From JAJTFW01 sp964534995 (GTDB taxonomy: Bacteria > Bacteroidota > Bacteroidia > AKYH767-A > OLB10), in the NCBI GenBank assembly GCA_964534995.1, contig CAZHSC010000067.1, positions 1-19,902 on the forward strand: a DNA stretch of 19,902 nt. The letters run 5' to 3'. Made by a program: the position numbers and the translations under genes. Below are positions 15,580-19,902 of this stretch, piece after piece; within the stretch, counting starts at the first letter, position 1; the number at the start of each line of letters is the position of its first letter. The notes below the pieces were generated by a model. That model was given only the letters and a program-made list of their open reading frames with translations, had not been told where the DNA came from and searched no databases.

Positions 15580-16326
15580 ATGCGTGTAAAAATTTCATTT
15601 CTACGTGATCAGATGTCGGCAAATACCATTCCGTTACATCATCAAACATTGATTGCAGAGAGCCTTTATCAAATCATCGATTCCTTTGGCGGGGACCGTA
15701 GTCTCTTTAACTTTTCAAGTTTAAAGGGGACTTCTAAAATTCAGAATGGTTTTATGCGTTTTCTGAGTTCAAAAGTTACCCTGGTATTATCTTCCAGAAG
15801 TGCAGAGCAAATGGAACAATTGGTATCAAAGATTTTTGAAATGCCATATTTGGCGGTTGGTAAAATGAATCTGATGCCCAGAAGTCATGAAATTATAGCA
15901 GATCCTGAATTTAATACCAAGATGCGTTACCTCTGCATCAGCCCGATGATACTGGTGGATCCTCATAAAGACCCGGAGAAAAGCCAGATTACAATTGATC
16001 CTACCTCGCAGGAATTTTCCGATATCCTCTATGAGCAGACCCTCGACAGGATGGAAAAGGCGGGTTACAGCGAAGCGGACCTGAATAATTTTGCTGAATT
16101 CGATGCGCAGCCGGATCATGAATATGTTCAAAAGCTGAATGAAACCGGAAAGAAGTTTGCCCGTTACTACAGGGCTGCGGATGGCAGCACCATGATGGGG
16201 TATCTTCTTCCTTTTACTTTACACGCTCATCCTGATGTGCAGAAATTTATCTGGGAAGCCGGCGTTGGTGCACTGAGTGATCAGGGTTATGGAATGGTTG
16301 ACCTGGTGAAGTTGGGAACCGCCTGA
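15580..16326 (+). CDS. Orphan Cas6-like RNA endonuclease-fold protein
   Basis: This 248-aa protein resembles Cas6, the RAMP (double ferredoxin-like) endoribonuclease that cuts CRISPR repeats. The start MRVKISFLRDQM, then IPLHHQTLIAESLYQIIDSF, matches the first Cas6 strand and helix (iPl-x2-q-x2-l-x3-iY). A second block LMPRSHEIIADPEFNTKMRY and SPMILVDP fits the mid-domain. The C-terminus has the hallmark glycine loop GVGALSDQGYGMVDL (Gly228-x-Gly230-x5-Gly236-x-Gly238). Tyr30 sits where Cas6 has its catalytic Tyr, but no His occurs between residues 22 and 95, the usual zone of the general acid/base, so it may be non-catalytic or use another site. No cas gene or array is in the window. It is flanked by its own upstream region and terminator, so it is a single-gene unit. 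Assignment is by motif reading only. Confidence 0.7.
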   Translation: MRVKISFLRDQMSANTIPLHHQTLIAESLYQIIDSFGGDRSLFNFSSLKGTSKIQNGFMRFLSSKVTLVLSSRSAEQMEQLVSKIFEMPYLAVGKMNLMPRSHEIIADPEFNTKMRYLCISPMILVDPHKDPEKSQITIDPTSQEFSDILYEQTLDRMEKAGYSEADLNNFAEFDAQPDHEYVQKLNETGKKFARYYRAADGSTMMGYLLPFTLHAHPDVQKFIWEAGVGALSDQGYGMVDLVKLGTA

Positions 16327-16346
16327 TAGCAGGTAGCGTAATTTTC

Positions 16347-16427
16347 GGATCACCGCATTCTCCTAATGAATGAGGGGGTGACCATGAAAAAGATGGATAC
16401 GTGTACGTAGCTTACTGTAGCGGTGAT
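16347..16427 (+). other. Alternative stem-forming 3' region of the Cas6-like transcript
   Basis: Between the stop codon and the terminator, GGATCACC (16347-16354) can pair with GGTGACC (16377-16383) with one bulged A. The overlapping ATCACCGC (16349-16356) can instead pair perfectly with GCGGTGAT (16420-16427). The two pairings exclude each other, as in a switch or a folded small RNA. No known riboswitch class is recognised, and there is no coding frame here. Confidence 0.35.
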
Positions 16428-16444
16428 TTATGATAAAACCATAA

Positions 16445-16485
16445 AATGGAGCTGTCTCTTGAAAAGGGATAGCTCCATTGTTTTT
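16445..16485 (+). terminator. Strong intrinsic terminator after the Cas6-like gene
   Basis: AATGGAGCT (16445-16453) and AGCTCCATT (16471-16479) form a perfect 9-bp stem with a 17-nt loop that can close further. A T-run follows (16481-16485). It ends the Cas6-like transcription unit 119 nt after the stop codon. Confidence 0.8.
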
Positions 16486-16523
16486 CGGAGATGGAAGCCC
16501 CGGCGTTTTTAATTTTCCTTTCT

Positions 16524-16531
16524 TATTTTCG
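16524..16531 (+). promoter_or_regulatory. Candidate -7 box (TATTTTCG) of the GT51 gene
   Basis: This matches TAnnTTTG with one mismatch and lies 35 nt before the ATG at 16567, predicting a leader of about 31 nt. It lies after the preceding terminator, which fits an independent promoter. No -33 element is evident. Confidence 0.3.
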
Positions 16532-16566
16532 CCATCAGTGGGATATGCACACAGATATTAGGAAGC

Positions 16567-18525
16567 ATGATGAAATCATTTAAATGGCTATTGGTTGTTG
16601 TCTTCGCTTTGTTTTTGTTTGCTGCATCCTTGTTGTTGCTCCGTGAACCCATCCTGGATTTAGTGATAACCAAAGTAAAGGAAAAGGTTTTCAGAAAGTT
16701 TAAGGCGGAACTGTTGATTGCGGATGCGGATTTCACCGGTATACGTGATTTGACGCTCAGGCACGTTGCGCTGGTACCTGAAAACGGTGATACGCTGATT
16801 TCTATCAGGAGAATTCAGGCCAAAATCAGCATTTCGAAATTAGTACGCCTGCACCTGGGCTTCCGGGAACTAATTGTGGATACCGGAAAAATAACACTGA
16901 TAAGGAGAGGAGACCGTAACAATTATTCATTCTTACTGAAGAGAAAAAGTGATCAGGAAGCGGATACGCTAAACAGTAAAAATGACCTTGCTTTTAATGA
17001 CCGGATCATGGGACTGCTGGAGAAGGCAGGGGATATCTTCGATGAACGCATTGCCTTCAGACAATTCCGGATCACGTACAAAAGAGATGGTGCCGAGGAA
17101 ATGCTGCAATTGCCGGAATTGTATTTTGACGGCAGAGAGTTTAAGTCGAGTATCATTACTTCCTCGAAAGAAGGTGTGAATTTGTGGCTGGTGAAGGGAG
17201 AAGCGGATTTTTCCGGACACGCTTACAATTTTTCAATTAAAAAAACCAGGGGTGGTGAGTTCGCCCTTCCTTTTATTGATTTGTTCGATGGCTTCAAACT
17301 GTGCTTTGATTCAGCCAGGGTGGATTTTAATGCTTCAGAAGTAAAAGGTACCCTTTCCATGACCGGAAATTTTTATATGTATAATTTACTTGCCAATCAC
17401 TGGAGAGTGGCTCCGGGGGATGTGAGTTTTCCTTTTCTGAAGTTTCATATGAATGCATTTGCAGCAGAAGACAGTATAGGATTAGGGCAGGGAACTGTGT
17501 TTATGATAAACAAGTTACCTGTGAATATAACTGCATCGTATAGCCGGAAACAGGTAAGAAGGTTCAGGATGCTGGCCGGTTTTGAGACTCCTGCCGTTCA
17601 GGATGTTTTTGACGCTCTGCCCGAAGGCATGTTCTACACTTTTAAAGGGTTCAGGGCAGATGGTGGTATCCGCTACAACTTATATTTTGACCTGCCTATT
17701 GATGATCCGGGAAGACTGGTGTTTGATTCCGGTTTGAAAACGAAGAATTTCAGGATTATCAGTTATGGTACGGAGAATTTTGCAAAAATCAACCTTCCTT
17801 TTTCTTTCCTGGCCATGGACAAAGACCGACCCGTAAGGAGTTTTGAAGTGGGTCCGCAAAATCCTTATTTTACGCCATTGCCATTTATATCAAAATACCT
17901 GCAGGATGCCGTACTTACCGCAGAAGACCCTTCCTTTATGCAACACAATGGATTTGTAGAAGAAGCCTTTAGGGAATCGGTAATTACCAATATTAAAGAA
18001 AAGCGCTTTGCCAGAGGTGGTAGTACCATCAGCATGCAGTTGGTGAAGAATGTATTCCTGAGCAGGAACAAATCCGTCAGCCGTAAGATGGAAGAAATAA
18101 TGATTGTATGGCTGATGGAACAAAACAGACTGGTGAGCAAGGAGCGCATGCTGGAAGTGTATCTGAATATTATTGAATGGGGGCCGGATGTTTATGGCAT
18201 CGGAGAAGCTTCCCGTTTTTATTTCAGTAAATCGCCTGATGAACTGAACCTGCCAGAGAGTATTTTTCTTTCATCACTGATTCCTAGTCCAAAATATTTC
18301 AGGTATCGCTTTGATGCGAACGGGAACCTGAAACCCTATATGGAGCATTACTTTAAACTGATTGCAGGAAGGCTTGCAACAAGGGAGAAGATTTTTCAGA
18401 CCGAGGCGGATAGTCTTCAGCCGGTGGTGAAGTTAAATGGCCCGGCACTTGAGTTTATTTTGCCTCCTGATTCGGTTCCGCCGGATACTACAGTGCTTCT
18501 CCCCGATATAAGCCACCCGCTTTAA
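16567..18525 (+). CDS. Membrane-anchored monofunctional GT51 peptidoglycan glycosyltransferase with AsmA-like N-terminal region
   Basis: This 652-aa protein polymerises lipid II into glycan strands on the outer face of the inner membrane. An N-terminal TM helix (about 5-26) is followed by about 400 residues of beta-rich, AsmA/DUF3971-like sequence (ITKVKEKVFRKF-x-AELLIADADF opening). The GT51 domain spans about 440-600. Catalytic Glu453 is in AEDPSFMQHNGF; then GGSTISMQLVKNVFLS, RKMEEIMIVWLME, ERMLEVYLNIIEWG and LPESIFLSSLIPSPKYF, all five GT51 motifs. The remaining tail is about 50 residues, and no transpeptidase domain is present, so a partner PBP or LD-enzyme must crosslink. ATG 16567 is taken (SD-like AGGAAG just before); the Met at 16570 is equivalent. 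The large N-terminal region may handle lipids or sense the envelope; that is inference. Confidence 0.88.
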   Translation: MMKSFKWLLVVVFALFLFAASLLLLREPILDLVITKVKEKVFRKFKAELLIADADFTGIRDLTLRHVALVPENGDTLISIRRIQAKISISKLVRLHLGFRELIVDTGKITLIRRGDRNNYSFLLKRKSDQEADTLNSKNDLAFNDRIMGLLEKAGDIFDERIAFRQFRITYKRDGAEEMLQLPELYFDGREFKSSIITSSKEGVNLWLVKGEADFSGHAYNFSIKKTRGGEFALPFIDLFDGFKLCFDSARVDFNASEVKGTLSMTGNFYMYNLLANHWRVAPGDVSFPFLKFHMNAFAAEDSIGLGQGTVFMINKLPVNITASYSRKQVRRFRMLAGFETPAVQDVFDALPEGMFYTFKGFRADGGIRYNLYFDLPIDDPGRLVFDSGLKTKNFRIISYGTENFAKINLPFSFLAMDKDRPVRSFEVGPQNPYFTPLPFISKYLQDAVLTAEDPSFMQHNGFVEEAFRESVITNIKEKRFARGGSTISMQLVKNVFLSRNKSVSRKMEEIMIVWLMEQNRLVSKERMLEVYLNIIEWGPDVYGIGEASRFYFSKSPDELNLPESIFLSSLIPSPKYFRYRFDANGNLKPYMEHYFKLIAGRLATREKIFQTEADSLQPVVKLNGPALEFILPPDSVPPDTTVLLPDISHPL

Positions 18526-18628
18526 TAGTGAACTAATGTTTACCTGTTGAAGGAGGTATAACACCAGGCACCGGATCTGTTTTTTTTATAATTTAGAGGA
18601 GAAATTAAATTAGGATTGTCCTGTCTCT

Positions 18629-19081
18629 ATGTATAAACGCATTCAAATTCTTCTGTGGGTGATTGCTATATTATTTATTTCATCTGGCTGCCAGCAACAA
18701 AAGGCCGAAAATGAAAAGAAAAAGGAGGAAAACTGCGCACCTTTGAATCCAAACGGGGATTCTGAATTGTCGCTGCTCATGCGTAAGATGGCAAAGTTAG
18801 GAGAAGAAAATGCACTGGCCCTGCGGGAAGGCCGTGAACTGGTTCCCTATGAAGGTGGCTTCGAAGCGATGTTAAGCGCTTCACGCAGCATGCATGTAGA
18901 GGAAGAATTTTTTCAGGGTATGGCCAAAAACTACCTCAACAACCTGGAAAAACTTTATGCAGCTGATGCCGCTGATCGTGTAGCTTTACATAATAACATG
19001 ATACAGTCCTGCCAGAGCTGTCATGGAGAAACCTGCCGGGGACCGCTGAAGCGAATCGACAAAATGTTAGTGTCGAAATAA
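18629..19081 (+). CDS. Small lipoprotein with C-terminal CXXCH haem motif (cytochrome c'-like)
   Basis: This 150-aa protein has a lipoprotein signal (hydrophobic residues 5-19, lipobox SSGC with Cys21), so it is exported and lipid-anchored. A charged linker (KAENEKKKEEN) follows. The body, about 45-125, is mostly helical with few beta or Gly-rich parts, and a single haem c motif CQSCH lies at 128-132 near the C-terminus, then GETCRG. A four-helix body with CXXCH in the last helix is the layout of class II cytochromes (cytochrome c'), so this is a plausible relative. A Met in the first helix (RKMAKLG) could be the axial ligand. The redox partner is unknown. It is convergent with msrB, 31 nt away. 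Two further Cys (36 and 136) are unusual. No strong promoter was identified in the 103-nt upstream gap. Confidence 0.75.
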   Translation: MYKRIQILLWVIAILFISSGCQQQKAENEKKKEENCAPLNPNGDSELSLLMRKMAKLGEENALALREGRELVPYEGGFEAMLSASRSMHVEEEFFQGMAKNYLNNLEKLYAADAADRVALHNNMIQSCQSCHGETCRGPLKRIDKMLVSK

Positions 19082-19112
19082 TAAATCTCTTTTTGCAGGG
19101 ATACGGGCGACC

Positions 19113-19649
19113 CTATTCTTCCTTTTCAAAATCAAGGCTGATGGAATTCATACAAAAGCGTTTTCCAGTAGGAGCAGGCCCGTCGTCGAATATATGCCCC
19201 AGATGGGCGTCACACCTTCCGCAAAGTACTTCAACCCGGATGATTCCATAACTACGGTCCTCTTTGTAACTGATGCTGTTTGGTCTTATACTTTCAAAAA
19301 AACTGGGCCATCCGCATCCGGATGCGAATTTGCTGTCTGATTTGAACAATGGGTTTCCGCAGGCAGCACAGAAATACGTACCGATACCTTCATAATCCCA
19401 GTATTTTCCAGTAAATGCTCGCTCCGTCGCAGCTTGACGGGCCACATCGTAAAGCTCCTTGTCCAGAATTTGTCTCCATACCGAGTCAGGTAATATCAGC
19501 CTGGTAGTATCGGTTCTGGAGTAATGCCTGTGGTGCGAATTTTCGTTTTGCATGGCGACTATGTGATTCATAGCGATTGCAGACTCCTGTTTGCCCTTAC
19601 AGTGGGTGAAAAGGAAGATTACAAGAATCAGCATCCAGTTACTTTTCAT
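19113..19649 (-). CDS. msrB: Lipoprotein peptide-methionine (R)-S-oxide reductase
   Basis: MsrB reduces the R epimer of methionine sulfoxide in proteins. This 178-aa form is exported: residues 1-16 are hydrophobic and Cys17 (LFTHC) is a plausible, loose Bacteroidota lipobox, with a linker to about residue 48. The catalytic domain follows: zinc Cys94/Cys97 (CAAC) and Cys143/Cys146 (CGRC), Cys112 in GCGWPSF, and catalytic Cys166 in KRFCMNSISLDF. This matches the MsrB family throughout, and no MsrA domain is fused. Its envelope location suggests repair of oxidised surface or periplasmic proteins; electrons must come from a thioredoxin-like carrier not seen here. It is convergent with the haem lipoprotein gene. 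An MsrA partner is absent from the window. Confidence 0.92.
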   Translation of the reverse strand: MKSNWMLILVIFLFTHCKGKQESAIAMNHIVAMQNENSHHRHYSRTDTTRLILPDSVWRQILDKELYDVARQAATERAFTGKYWDYEGIGTYFCAACGNPLFKSDSKFASGCGWPSFFESIRPNSISYKEDRSYGIIRVEVLCGRCDAHLGHIFDDGPAPTGKRFCMNSISLDFEKEE

Positions 19650-19902
19650 TCCAGGAAAACGAATAACACTTGAATCTGTTTTTCAAATCTCCCGTTTTTT
19701 TTAATAAGCAGGATCAGATCAATGGTTAGGAAATGGGGGAGGGTAGAAGCCATAGGATTAGAAAACCTATACATCTAAAGCATTTAATTAACTAAAATAC
19801 AAATAAATACACCTGATTTATGAAATGGCAGGAGCCTTGCATCCGTTAACCGCCATGGACCTGTTGATAAATCCACCGGCCTTTTTTCAACCCGGATGCG
19901 CA
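19650..19902. other. Right-edge stretch with no supported gene
   Basis: These 253 nt upstream of msrB are AT-rich around 19770-19820. Two very short frames run off the edge: a plus-strand ATG at 19855 with 16 codons, and a minus-strand frame ending in TAA at 19846-19848 with 18 codons. Neither is long enough to judge. No tRNA, terminator or clear promoter is seen. Confidence 0.5.

Noticed and set aside
18550..18557. A perfect Shine-Dalgarno-like AAGGAGGT.
   Set aside because: No start codon follows at 5-12 nt and no open frame uses it.
19839..19899. GCATCCG / CGGATGC inverted arms at the right edge, and two short frames running off the end (plus from 19855, minus from the edge to 19846).
   Set aside because: Arms are only 7 bp with a 47-nt spacer, and the frames of 16 and 18 codons cannot be told from chance without the adjoining sequence.
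1..19902. A search by eye for CRISPR repeats to go with the Cas6-like gene, and for tRNAs, insertion sequences or attachment sites.
   Set aside because: No regularly spaced direct repeats, cloverleaf genes, transposase frames or terminal inverted repeats were seen.

Overview
The window looks like chromosomal DNA of a Bacteroidota bacterium, probably from the Chitinophagales/Sphingobacteriales side of the phylum. The evidence is a TonB-dependent receptor with a carboxypeptidase-like N-terminal domain, a secreted protein with a type IX secretion (T9SS) C-terminal tail, the mutL-rhomboid-rhomboid cluster, lipoproteins with loose lipoboxes, and repeated use of the Bacteroidota -7 promoter box TAnnTTTG. 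GC content is moderate. No transposase, integrase, phage gene, tRNA or CRISPR array was found.

Left part (1-8.2 kb): a TonB-dependent outer-membrane receptor (+) faces a minus-strand pair made of lpdA (dihydrolipoyl dehydrogenase) and a T9SS-exported beta-propeller-like protein. A 75-bp divergent promoter region then leads into a cytoplasmic M61 PDZ peptidase (+). A minus-strand RidA enamine/imine deaminase follows. Behind RidA is a 63-codon, protein-like open frame without a start codon, probably a gene remnant.

Middle (8.1-11.4 kb): a lone PabA/TrpG-type glutamine amidotransferase is followed 17 nt later by a complete class A RNase P RNA (rnpB) with a perfect 10-bp P1 helix and its own TAnnTTTG promoter. 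Next comes a 7TM-HD (PgpH/YqfF-type) membrane phosphodiesterase. The 398-bp gap after it holds a frameshifted fossil of a T9SS sorting tail on the minus strand.

Right part (11.7-19.9 kb): mutL and two rhomboid proteases form a tight operon. Then comes the most unusual gene of the window: a stand-alone protein ending in the GxG-x5-GxG glycine loop typical of Cas6 CRISPR-RNA endoribonucleases, with no cas gene or array nearby. It has an AT-rich upstream region with a palindrome and a possible sigma-54 promoter, and a structured 3' region closed by a strong terminator. After it lie a membrane-anchored monofunctional GT51 peptidoglycan glycosyltransferase with a large AsmA-like N-terminal region, a small C-terminal-CXXCH cytochrome lipoprotein and, convergent to it, a lipoprotein MsrB.

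Most genes are housekeeping: energy metabolism, cofactor synthesis, RNA processing, mismatch repair, envelope synthesis and methionine repair. Using rnpB to calibrate the promoter box suggests that several mRNAs here start only 2-6 nt before the initiation codon. The Cas6-like orphan and its flanks are the best candidate for an undescribed system.
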